From: Lineus longissimus
Taxonomy: Eukaryota; Nemertea; Pilidiophora; Heteronemertea; Lineidae
DNA: 64,000 nucleotides
Assembly: GCF_910592395.1 (NCBI RefSeq)
Contig: NC_088309.1
Location: 23,934,599 to 23,998,598, forward strand
Reading direction: 5' to 3'
Below, piece by piece: positions 1 to 11,176 of this stretch. The number at the start of each line of letters is the position of its first letter. The stretch's first letter is position 1. The notes under the pieces were generated by a model, which was not told the DNA's origin, did no database searches, and was given only the letters and a program-made list of their open reading frames with translations. Made by a program: the position numbers and the translations under genes.

Positions 1-988
1 CAATATTGCCGTAGTACGGTGTCTCTCTTGACGCAATTATGTATGCAACCAGGGCAGGTCACGACAATCATATGATTCAAAGTTTCACATTAGACAATTG
101 CACTTACAGTGGTATATATGTACTGGGATGATAATAACCACTTAATCAAGAAGGTAATTTTTATTAGAGGATAAATCGGCTTCTGTTCAATGACTGGGAC
201 TCATATTCGTCAACTGTGGTTCTGTATCACGAAATGCACCCGTAGATATTGTTCTAAAGTATCTTTCTTTCTGATTGTTCTGAATATTTAAGGAGCGAAG
301 ATGAGTTTAGGCATGTTTTGGAACTGTGTTTGTAATTTTTTGATTAAACAACATTACAAACCCATGAAATAACCTACCTGCAGACTGGAAACCTTACGCC
401 AACAGGAATGCTGAACGGACTGAGAACAGGTGTTTTAATAAGCTGATGGTTGGAACAGTACCCACGATCCCATTGGATAACTCACCTAAAAGTGTCAATT
501 TCATACACAGTATATGACAAGTGTCGGTGGCTAATGATGACAGCTGCAGGTTTTAATGATGTTCTGCTCTTCTCTGCACATATATATCAATAAATTTATA
601 ACTGCAATGCGGGTACTCCCGCACTCTTAACATTTTCGGAGCTTTTGAAAAACCTGGCTTTGCGACCAACACACGATATCCCCCCCCCCCCCCCCCCCAA
701 CAATAGTGCTATCCGGCACTGTTTGCGCTTACAATGGTTTGGATTTTTTTCCTTTAACGAGTGTTTTTACTTACAGCGGCTCTTTGATGTGCAGTGTGTA
801 ATAAATGTTAGTATAAATGGAGAGAAAAAACAGTTAGCGGGATGAAATAGTGTTTGTTCGATGCTACTGACAAGAATGAATAACACACGATGATTGTTCA
901 ATCGCGCCAATGCATGTAAAACTGTTATGTGCAAACTGTATTGGACCATCCTCTCGCATTCGGAGCTCAAATGTATGAGCATCCTATA
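1..988. other. Gene-free stretch
   Basis: I see no convincing exon here. Open frames are short and lack supporting splice sites or recognisable protein motifs. A pure run of 19 C lies at 680-698. The right edge abuts the Tigger-like element that begins at 991. Confidence 0.5.
680..698. repeat. Poly-C mononucleotide tract
   Basis: Nineteen consecutive C. Such runs are prone to length errors in sequencing, so the exact length is uncertain. Confidence 0.9.
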
Positions 989-990
989 TA

Positions 991-3222
991 CTGTCTTCTC
1001 CCACTTAACCGAGCGCCAGGAAAATGGCTCGAAAATGACTAAGTCCAGAAACATGGCAGTCTGTTGTTTTTTACGGGTGGGCTGCAAACATTCAATATGA
1101 CAGCCAATTATAGTGATCAATGGATATAGGAAGACAACCTTGTAAATGTTGTCAATTCAATAACGCCTGGTCGCGGCCAGGGCCAGTAATCCCTGCAGTT
1201 AGGGTGATGATTATTGAAGTTACGTAAGTCTATTACAAGTCCATGTAAATGGTTGAGCGATCCAATTCATTTTATCTGATCGATTATGGAATCGCTTTCT
1301 TGTGGGGAAATCCAATGAAGGGAACTTTCGTGTCAAATGTCATAATTGTTGACTACCATCTTGCTTTGACCACGCTCATCTGGTAAGATGCACGCAATCC
1401 GATGGATTTTGAGGGTAGGCCTAGAAGGCACCCTGATGATCTTAACGTATTGAATGGAGCATGGAGATGATGTTGACAGCCCTGACCCTGATACCACTAC
1501 TGATGATGATGATGTAGATGATGCTAACCAAGCTGTATCGGGTGCACGTAGGCACCAGAAAAGCTACAGTCTCAATCAGAAGATTGACCTTATCGAGACA
1601 TACCAATTGGAGCATGCTATAGGATTACATCATGCTGAAACTGCGACATCCTTTGCTAGACACCACCGCATAGCACCGCAGACATTTAGACGTTGGATAA
1701 GCACACATGATGACTTGTTTGCCCTCAGAGATAGATCAACTCAAGACCATAGAAGACGGAGGAGACAATGGCAACACGGCACTGATGCACAAGGTAGTGT
1801 TTCTTCAAGCATTCTATTCCTCGCTAAATGAATTTCCTTCTTTGTTGGCCTATACTGACTGGAATAAGTCCGCTTCTGTGTCATGGACGGAAGAACAAGT
1901 CGCATGATACATCAAAGCGACTGACCCTGACCATGCCTTTAACAATATCAGTATGATTGTTCCTGGGACCCTTAATATTCCTAGGACTAACATTTCGTTC
2001 ATACCTGTGGTCATCACCAATCAATATTTCCTAAGATGTTATACAACCCGAAACTTGGATGCACGGTGACTCTAGTAGTTACGACAGATGGACGAAAAGG
2101 ACGAGCCGAGGTATACTTCAGAGGCTTGGCACCAGATGGTGACGTCATTCGGCAGCTTCAGGCGGATGCTCCAGACAATGTGCGAGTGAGTATTGGCATA
2201 GAATACAAGTCCGTGGTTGTAGTACAGGACATGTACCAGATGTCATCAGTGTTGTCATTGACGATCAGACATTCTAGTTAATGGTAGTATTTTTTAGGAA
2301 AATCAATCGCTAATCGAGTGGTTGCAGGCCCTGATTGTGCCATTTGTAGCAGGTGCCACGTTCCTGTTACTTTTAGACATGTATCCGGCGCATCGAAATC
2401 GGCAGTTTCGTGATGCAATCACCGCAGAGAATGGGACAGACACTTTTATCCCAGGACAATGTACTTCGCTGCTGCAGCCCATGGACTTGACCGTAAACAG
2501 GGACTTCAAGTGTCACCTGAGGACCATTTGGAAAGTGTGGAAAATCGGCCACATCGATGATCAAGGACAGTGTGAGCGGATCACCAGGCGGGAAGTGGTC
2601 AGGATGATCAGCCTCGGCTGGGAAAGGGTCACACAACAGACGATTATGAACGATTGGAGAGCCAGTGGCCTAGTTCCTGAGGACAATGACGAAGTCGGGC
2701 AGGGGGTAGAGATGGTAAATGGTGAGCTTGAGCAGTTTGTTGAGGGGATTGAGTTTTCAGAAGGAGAAGAGGATGATGATGTTATTGATGATGACGTGTA
2801 AACCCCGTTTGGATAATAAAATTGATTGGTAAATTGATAAGTAAATCTGTGATCTTCTTTAATTTATTCTTTGACAACAAGACTTCTTTATTGGGACATT
2901 CTGCAGACCCATGAAGCTGGCTTTATCATAGACCCCATATTAGACCCCATATTAGACATTTCTGGTCAACCAACACTATAGGCATAAAATGAGGACATTA
3001 GTTGTATTGTATTCATTCATTCAGTACAGGACTACCCCATGTCAATGTTCATGTCTTTTATCCACTTACGTGGAAGGCAATGGCATTGCCCACGAAAAGG
3101 GAGTCAATTATCAGCTGTGGCTGTTCTTTCTAATGTTTGCCTGCCACCAGTCAAATCGGCCCATTCATTTGGACTTGGTCATTTTACGATTCAGCCGCGC
3201 TCGGTTAAGTGGGAGAAGACAG
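991..3222 (+). mobile_element. Decayed Tigger/pogo-type DNA transposon with terminal inverted repeats
   Basis: The left end reads CTGTCTTCTCCCACTTAACC and the right end is its reverse complement. Both are flanked by TA (989-990 and 3223-3224), the target duplication of the Tc1/mariner superfamily. Imperfect inverted similarity continues about 130 bp inward, with shared blocks such as AAAATGAC and GCAAACATT. Between the ends lie remnants of a pogo-like transposase. The length of 2.23 kb fits a once-autonomous Tigger-type element. The coding part is frameshifted, so the copy is dead as an autonomous element, although its ends could still be recognised by a related transposase. Confidence 0.8.
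1454..2801 (+). pseudogene. Tigger/pogo-like transposase, frameshifted remnant
   Basis: Pieces of one protein lie in different frames. An N-terminal segment (1454-1740) has an acidic start followed by a helix-turn-helix-like region (SYSLNQKIDLIETYQLEHA, then PQTFRRWIS). A middle piece lies at 2036-2281. The C-terminal piece (2322-2801) has LLLLDMYPAHR followed by PGQCTSLLQPMD, the typical DDE_1 signature of pogo/Tigger transposases, in which the first D is a catalytic acid. At least two frame changes and a stop near 1905 separate the parts. The first catalytic Asp block is not recognisable. The C-terminus ends in an acidic tail, also common in this family. It lies centrally between the terminal repeats. 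Confidence 0.8.
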
Positions 3223-3224
3223 TA

Positions 3225-3940
3225 TGTATTTCAAAGATATGAAAATACTACATTGTCAGTAGTCCCAATATGCACATCCGATTTGTCGAATCACTGAGAT
3301 ACAAACACTTTGAAGGGAATTGCCGATATTATAGACATGTTTCGCAAGCCTCACTAAGACTAGAGCTAGAATTATCAAGTTGGTATAAAATATGGTTTAT
3401 AGGTCAAGTGTCGCGTATGAATAAGCACAGGAATTGATGACATTCATAGGACTGTCTGTAGCTCACCAGTCAAGCCGCGGACCCGCTGCTTAATGCAGGC
3501 GAGAGATTGGGCGTGTCGGCACTTGCCGGATACTTGAATCATTATGATTTTCTTCATCATTTGGATTGCTGTAGAGGAATAACTCGAGAGCATCTCGAGA
3601 TCAGGTGTCAGGATGAACTCGGAGCCAACCTACATAAAGTATTATTTTAATCGCATACGATGTATTCGTGAGCAGCATGGGCATCAAGCGAAGATATTTT
3701 TAATTAAGTAGCTGATAGAGCGCGATCTGCCAATACGACCACACCCTGACTGACATAACTAACTGTTCTTGCAGTTTAGATCTAAATTGATTACCCCATA
3801 CTGTATAGTTTGTATGTGAATTACCAGTATGGGCGAGGCGGATATTGCAATTAGAATGTCTAGGCAACTTACATGTACACTGAGTTTCATCCAGTTGTTC
3901 ACAGGATCGGACGTTCTCGTCAGCGTCAGAACAAAAGAAT
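3225..3940. other. Gene-free stretch
   Basis: No exon, RNA gene or repeat could be supported between the transposon and the 1.2-kb repeat. Confidence 0.4.
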
Positions 3941-5132
3941 AATGAAATGGCCAGGGCCATTGTGCTCACCTCATGTGGAGGAAAGATGGATAAAGAGCAT
4001 GGTATTGTGTCATGTAGTGTTAGGTTTGATGTAGGTCCAAGCAATTATAATTTCCCCAAAATGGCCAATTTACATAACATTCGACCTCTGTGACCTTGAA
4101 AAGTAGGTCAAATCAAAGAAGACCCGGGTGACACATTGAATGGTTGTGAGAATTAGATGTACCTATGATATAAAATTGGTGCCAATCGGGCAAGTCATTA
4201 CTAGGAATAATGGCATTTTGAAGAATTTAGGATTTGGCCCCCTCCCTGGAGGCCAAACGGCAAATCAGATCGCACCAAACTTCGGTACCTGAGATCACCT
4301 GACCAAGGGGTACATGTGTACTTAATTTTTGATCAATAGTCATTGCAGTTAAGAAACGTGCCATAGTTACGGCCTGACGGCGAATTTACGCCATTTGACC
4401 TTTGTGACCTTGACAAGAAGGTCAAATTAAAAACCTGTGTGACATATACTGTATGGTGGTTAGATGTACCCATGATATCAAATTGGTGGCAATCGGGCAA
4501 GAAGTTAAGAAATAATCACATTTTTAAGGTTTTTGGATTTTGCCCCCTGGTGGTCAAGTGGTGAATCATATTGGACCAAACTTCGGTCCCTGAGATCACC
4601 TGACTAAGGGGTAAATGTGTACCAAATTTGGTATCAATAGTCATTGCAGTTTAGAAACGTGCCATCGTTTCATCCTAACGGCCAATTTACACCATTTGAC
4701 CTCTGTGACCTTGAAAAGGAGGTCAAATCAAAAACCCGGAGGATATATGATGCACCTTTGCTAGAAGTACCTACCATATTTTTTTCAAAATTTCCCGACT
4801 ACTATTAAGGGAGATATTGCATATTTTCACTTTTAACGTTTGGCCCCCTAGTGGCCAAACCATGAAACGAATCGGACCGAAACTTGGTCTCCAAGGTGTC
4901 ATTACATAAGGGTACATGTGCACCAAGTTTCAACTCAATAGCTCTAACAGTTACGAAACGTGCCCTGCTAACGGACGACGGACGACGACGGACGACGACG
5001 ACGACGACGACGACCACGACGACCACGACGACCACGACGACCACGACGACCACGACGACGACGACGACGACGACGACGGACGACGGACGCCACGGTATGG
5101 GATAAGCTCACCTCTGCTAAGAGGTGAGCTAA
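3941..5132 (+). mobile_element. 1.2-kb interspersed repeat, copy 1
   Basis: Nearly identical to 55134-56294. The element begins AATGGCCAGGGCCATTGTGCTCACCTC and ends AAGAGGTGAGCTAA, so it has short inverted ends (GCTCACCTC / GAGGTGAGC), and a local hairpin CTCACCTCTGCTAAGAGGTGAG at the 3' end. The body is three diverged direct repeats of about 300 bp; GACCTCTGTGACCTTG-type starts fall at 4083, 4397 and 4698. Each contains the blocks TTTGGCCCCCT, CCAAACTT and AAACGTGCC. A partial fourth unit runs into a GAC/CGA microsatellite (4974-5090). No protein is encoded. I read it as a non-autonomous DNA element; class and target duplication are not clear. Confidence 0.75.
4974..5090. repeat. (GAC)n microsatellite inside the 1.2-kb repeat
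   Basis: GAC/CGA triplets interrupted by five CCACGACGA-type units. The second copy of the element at 56164-56252 has a purer and shorter tract, so the array has changed length since the copies separated. Long Asp, Thr or Val runs read here are artefacts of the triplet. Confidence 0.9.
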
Positions 5133-6140
5133 TGAAGTCAGGTCAGGTCAGGTCACTAGGTCAGGAGGCCATTTTTAATCATTCCGTGCATGCCTCATGA
5201 GGCGCTGGTCACGAGTTCATGACCACTACACACACAGCTGTGCCTAGAGAAACTCAAATCATGACTAAAAATTGGGAAATTTATTTCAAACATCTTTTTT
5301 AGGCAATACAAAACAATTTCATGACTATTTGTATTATTGGGATGCCTAATATTCAGCAGTTTGAAATTTCAGATGAGTTTAAAAAATTGAAAATGAAACC
5401 AACTCATTACATGAGAAATTCACCATGTTCCACTCCAGATACATGTATATACATCGAAGGACATTTAGTATGTCAATTCGATAAAGAAGACATCCCTGAC
5501 AGATGCACGTTGCGGTTTCGTTTCTGCTGCAGAAAATGGTGGGTCCGGTCCATACTGATTGGACGATATAGGCTAAAACGTATATATCGTAGAAAGCTAA
5601 GCATGGTATTTTATTGCAGATACATGTACATGTACAAGCCTCAAATTCGTAGTATCTGCGTCCAGGCGTAACCGCATTGCCGCGATCAATATTGAGCTCA
5701 CTCATCCGGAACACAGTGATTGATGCATTATCTGATTGAAATATGGCTGGTATTTGTTTTAAAAATTGATTGTTTTCGAAAAAATGCGACGGCATCGTTT
5801 ATGCAAGCACGGCAGATTTTAAGGAATAGACAGAGTAGTAAAATGGGATTCTTGCATCGTACGTTTTTCATGTAAATTAATCGATTTGCAATGGTAAATA
5901 GAGATGGATGGGCCTGAGGTGGTTAAATAATTGTGCATAAACAATATGGCCCAGCTGTAAAACCTAATACAAAGTTCATTAAAGCTCGAAGCTTTGAACA
6001 CCTGTTGATAACTACGAATCGAATCATTCATTGTGTGAGAGGGCGAATGAGTCCGTCTATTAAGTTTGGTCATCCAGGATCAGCAGTCAGTCCTTAGAGC
6101 TTAGTTTAAGGAATTGATACCGAACTGGAGGTATTGGTTG

Positions 6141-6243
6141 TCTCACGAAAACCGCGAGGGTGGAGCTAAAATGTATAGACCTAAACCGAGGCAGGTTTTG
6201 GCTATCATTTCAGCTCCATCCGAGCGGTTTTGGTGAGAAAATC
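6141..6243. repeat. Imperfect inverted repeat / small hairpin element
   Basis: The left arm (6141-6172, TCTCACGAAAACCGCGAGGG then TGGAGCTAAAAT) is matched by the reverse complement of the right arm (6207-6243, ATTTCAGCTCCATCCGAGCG then GTTTTGGTGAGA). The loop is about 35 bp. The arrangement fits a miniature inverted-repeat element; no target duplication is obvious. Confidence 0.6.
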
Positions 6244-7184
6244 AATATCGACAGTAAAGTATCAATTTCTATGAAAATATCTCAAAATAACAAAAATGTG
6301 GTTTTAAATGTTTTGAGGTTTTGACAACTTCAACATTTTGCACCAATCCAAGCGGTTATGGTTGCTAAACTGAATTCAAAACGAGGCTTCGTCGTACATG
6401 CAAAGTGCGCGTTTCCAGGTATTTTAGCCCAGAATTGTTTTTTTAAATTGCTCTAAGGTCAGTTCAAGTGCTGGCTCGATGTAACCTTCAAACGGAAATA
6501 AGATTACTCGGGGTCAAAACCACTGTAAGCCGCCTTAATTTTCGCGCATCTTTATTTGTGCAATTCGCAAACATTTCTGAGACAAATATTTCACGGCTTT
6601 TTTTGGTGCGGATTGCGAAATTCGCCTCTTCCAGTTTTTCCAATCAAACAGTTTTTTTTCTTCGCGATTCTTATTTTTAAGAATCGTGATTAATCGCGAA
6701 ATACAGTATTGGCCGTCGAATAAATTTACGGCAAATTTACGGAAATGAATGGGGCTGGATCCGGCTGAATCATCATAAAATGTCTCGTCAGACCTCGGTG
6801 ATTCTATTCAGGAGTTACCTAAACCATGCAGTCATGCAGACTATTCGCAAGCACCTGCATTGTATTTTGTGAAGTATCTAGGCCCATCTATCTATAGATG
6901 CCCGATATTTCATTCTCATTGACACGAATATGCATAAGCGTCGGATAGACACCCTTTTTTTTAAACATAAATTTTTTCTAGTATATTCGCTTAGTATTGT
7001 TGCCTACAAAAAGCTGGGTACGTACAACTCGACTTATATCCTGAATACTGGGGGATGGCCTGATAAACCTGATCACTACTTGGCTAATGAATACGCCATG
7101 CTCTCTTATCACATCTTGACCGGGACGCTGCTGGCTCTCTTACACCATTACTTTAACTATTGAACAATACTTGACGCAAATCAT

Positions 7185-7333
7185 GGCCATTGGGTGATAT
7201 GAATAAAGACTCGCAAATGCGTTTATCTAAAACTTCATGCACATTTAATTTACACTCGGCCTTTCTGTACAAAATTCAAGTAGAAGCATTTGCTAGTCTT
7301 TATTCAATGTTATTCATATCACCCATTATGGCC
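7185..7333 (+). mobile_element. Miniature inverted-repeat element (MITE), copy A
   Basis: About 149 bp. The left end GGCCATTGGGTGATATGAAT and a nearby AAAGACTCGCAAATGC recur in reverse complement at the right end (GCATTTGCTAGTCTTTATTC, then ATTCATATCACCCATTATGGCC). An internal GGCCTTTCTGTACA block is shared with a second copy at 25906-26010. It has no coding capacity. Confidence 0.65.
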
Positions 7334-9340
7334 GCCACGCTGTTAGTGAGCGAACGTTGAGTGTACCTCGAAAAACTGGCCAGGTAGTTTTTTGAATGAG
7401 ATGAGACAAAGATGATAAGATTGAACGAGTTTCACGAAATTTTATTTACAACCACATGCAGTATAGTGAGTCCTTGTTACGATAGGTTTCTTTCGAATGG
7501 TCAGGGTCATATCGGGTAAGACCAATGAAATAACATCATTCTATATAAATATATAGGCCTCAGTGTATTTTATTGCACTGGTTTTCTACATTAATATCCG
7601 CCGTTTTTTGCGGAACGCCCAGCAAAGAGCCCCAGGGTGGTTTTAGGAAGACGGGTTATAGAGTAAACACAAGAAACCGGCCGCCTTCGAGGCGGAATTG
7701 TTATTCTGGAATCATGATGATTCACTTCTCATTTTATTTGTCCTGCGTATAGTGAGCACATCGTATCGCCGAAAAGCCATCATGATACCATGAGTTGGTA
7801 CCCTCAGTATCGGAGTATGTGCAAGAAAAATCATTTTTCATTCGACATTAGTTTAATTTTTTCGTGACGTTTTCGGAACCGACACGATTACAATGGTTTG
7901 ATTGATATTGTCGATATATTGTCGACATTGTTGTGAATCAACCGAAACTGGCAAAAATTTAACTCATAATAACGACGTGTTTTAAAATTTTACTGTACGT
8001 AGTATGTTCGTGCATGCTATCATAACAAACGTCTCCTGTAATATATACATACATGTATATACAATACTATGATAACCTGGCTGAGTAGTGAACATGTCAC
8101 TCCATGTAAGGCCGACATCAGTACCAAGCCAGCCCGGCAACATGAATATCTCTAACTCAAGATACACACAAGATAAAAACAAATCATCTAACTTAGTTAA
8201 TTACCATTTGCGACTTATTATTATTAGGTTTGGTCATGTCAGCATTCGCAACTGTTGGGACATAAATCCGGATTGTTGTCAATTATCAACACATATTCTC
8301 GTAATATCATACAGGCGATTGTATCAGGGAGTCACCGCACCCTTTGAGACCGATCAATGCATCAATTAATGCATTATCTTCAAGATATGATTGAAATGTA
8401 GTAGCGACGTAGCTAGCTTTTTGGTCTCGAGTAGCGCTTCTTGAAATTTTTCGCAAGCTACGCCCCTCTGTAGGCCTACTCAGAACGCCAGTCACTATAG
8501 TGCTATGTAGTTGCAACATGCATAGTAATTAACCGAACGGTCTGAGACGACATGGCTTACCCCTTTTGTGTGGGCTCCTCCTGTTGGATGAGGCTACTTT
8601 CCCTTGCCATTCATTGACTACCGTACTGCGTCAACAAGCCAAATGACAAAAATCACACACAGCATTCGAAAATAAATCTCGCGAGAATCGATGCTGCGCC
8701 ACTTATGAGGCGCCATCTGGGAATTTGATTACTTGCCAAATTTATTTGAAATAATTTCACTGTTTCAAATCATAAAGGAACGTATCAGGACTTATTTCAT
8801 CCAATAAAGTCCTTTTTGGGAACAATTATTTTGTATTCAAACCAGCATTTTTACTTATCAAACCATCAGTTTGACCAGGAAATTGACGAAAAAAAATTCC
8901 CTGGAGTTCTGAATAAAGCCTATATCGTTCTATTTTCGATCCATCTTCAACATATCGGTAGAGTACCTGCGATATTATCAATGACTATGTACAGGTATAT
9001 CATAAGTGTACTGTATTAATACATCAGACTTGAGAGTTACTGAGTGGAGGTTTTCATATGTAAATTTATCATCGATTTCGTGCCTCGCAACTACAAATGC
9101 ATGATACATAATTTTATTATATATGTTTTACTTCGCATGGCATTGTCAGAATGACTCAGACGGGAATACATATTTTTTTAGTGGCGCTGGTGCAGGGCAT
9201 TTATCAGAATGATAGTTTGATATATACAAACGTAATTATGTAGGTTAACGACTTAAAACAATGCTGAAAGTGTTCGATTAGGGAAATTTCACCTAATTTT
9301 CGTAAGAGTTGGTTCAACGTTTCTCTGTTAAAACGCTGAC

Positions 9341-10086
9341 TATGGGCGGTTATTACCGCAAATAAAGACAAACCAAAGCAAAGACACTTGTGTAGCATAT
9401 CAAGGACACGTAGATTGACACTCCTATGTGTGCCACATCAAAGACATCTGGACCATACACCACATCAAAGATAACGATGCGAAGTCAACAGGCGGCGCCA
9501 CCGTCTTGGGAAAAGTAAAAACGATTTCGACAACTATAGGTTTTTGTTGATAGAAGCGACTATTTTTATTTTTATAATCATTTTTTTCTCGCAGTGAAAT
9601 TTTTATTATTTGATTCAACTTCAATAAGTTAAATGAGAAGAAAAATAAATATCTCGACTTGAAAAAACAAATTTATTTCAAATATTTTTTCTTGACTTGA
9701 AAAAAAATATATTGACTAGAAAAAAATCATTTCGACTAGAAAAAAAATCATTTCGACTTTTTGAAGCAAACGGCTTGCCATAGGAGAGAGGTGGCAAATA
9801 ACAACAACGTCAACAGGCAGCGTACGGCCGCCAGCAATCTACAGTGGCGCCGCCTGTTGACTTCGCATCGTTATCTTTGACGTGGTGTATGGTCCAGATG
9901 TCTTTGATGTGGCACACATAGGAGTATCAATCTACGTGTCCTTGATATGCTACACTAGTGTCTTTGCTTTGGTTTGTCTTTATTTGCGGTAATAACCGCC
10001 CAGGAGTATCAATCTACGTGTCCTTGATATGCTACACAAGTGTCTTTGCTTTGGTTTGTCTTTATTTGCGGTAATAACCGCCCATA
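9341..10086. mobile_element. Foldback-type element with long inverted arms
   Basis: The left arm 9341-9500 begins TATGGGCGGTTATTACCGCA and ends GGCGGCGCCA. The right arm 9845-10086 is its reverse complement at high identity. The right arm carries an 82-bp tandem duplication (9920-10001 and 10002-10083), so it is longer than the left. The middle (about 9600-9770) is very AT-rich with repeated TTGACTTGAAAAAA / CGACTAGAAAAAAA units. No transposase is encoded. It resembles a non-autonomous foldback or long-TIR element. The two arms are so alike that the insertion looks fairly recent. Confidence 0.75.
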
Positions 10087-11176
10087 CCCATACGCGCAGT
10101 ACAAGCATGCATTCATGTTGCATGCATTATGACTGACTATTGGCGTCGCCTGGTGTTAGAAATAGGAAACAGATAGCTGGACCAACAGTAAATATATGTG
10201 AACGAACGGCGTACCCATTTAAGGCGTATGAATAGTTTCTTGAGTAACAATGCATCCGAGTATACACTCAATGGATTTCGAGGGTCGGCATAAGCACCGT
10301 GGTGTAGGTGCTCAACTGATACAGAGAAGAGGGGGAGGAATCGCACATTGACCCCGTTTTGATATTAACCGGTAGACCTACATCCATTGTCGATCTGACG
10401 ATTTAATCAATACTTGATTCTATTGCTGGGTGCAGTTGCTGGTGAAAGATGGCGATAAAATCGTTGTAATATTATCTGTGACTACATGTACTTCCGAGGG
10501 AGAGTCGAGAGTTTTCGCACAGCCCCCTAAACGCCAACGCCAACGTCTATTTCATTGTTGGACACAATGATCAAGGTGTTGCACAATAAATTGGGCATTC
10601 GCATTAAGAACTTCGCGAAAACTCCCTATGCTGGCTGACGATGAAACCGCCGTGTATACATCTCTGGATGATGCTACAGATGAAAGATTATTTTGTCCGC
10701 CGCCACGTGCCTCCGTTTAATCCTAGAGAAATAGCTTTCCCTAAGGTCATCATCAGCATCGCCCGATTTATTTCTTTGTGTACGTTGATGTTGAGGAATA
10801 GCAGCGGTCATTGTATATGGTTCAAAAGAAGAAAGTAATGCTGTGTTATTCAACATCTTTTTTTACACGTGTGATACAAAAGTGAATAAAAACGCGTCTT
10901 GTCAAATATAGTGTTACGTTGAATATAAAGGCAAACAATGCTGATCAGTAATAAAGGGCAGCATTCTCTGAAAGAAAACTTGATTTGGCATTGCAAATGA
11001 ACAATGAATACCACACAAGAATTACACTCAAATGAACAATGAATACCACACATGAATTACACTAAGGAATAAAGGTTTTTTAGCTTTTGAAAAGCTTTTA
11101 GGATATTTCAGCCAACACAAATTTATACCCCGACAAAGGTGTTTCGGGGAAAATTTAAAACAGGCTATACTCAGTT
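10087..11176. other. Gene-free stretch
   Basis: Nothing coding is supported apart from the likely 3' flank of the LicD gene that ends at 11177. A 35-bp unit beginning CAAATGAACAATGAATACCA occurs twice in tandem at 10994-11028 and 11029-11063 with one mismatch. Confidence 0.45.
10994..11063. repeat. 35-bp tandem repeat, two units
   Basis: The two units differ by a single base (CACACAAGAATT against CACACATGAATT). They sit about 110 bp downstream of the stop codon of the first LicD gene, possibly in its 3' untranslated region. Confidence 0.8.

Larger units (their letters stand above)
5133..9340. other. Gene-free stretch with small inverted-repeat elements
   Basis: No coding exon could be supported. 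The AT-rich sequence holds two structured elements, described separately (6141-6243 and 7185-7333), and short palindromic words such as ATACATGTATATAC near 8048. Confidence 0.45.

Noticed and set aside
4805-5200. Long open frames of Asp, Thr or Val repeats
   Set aside because: Translations of the GAC microsatellite inside a repeat element; no splice or homology support.
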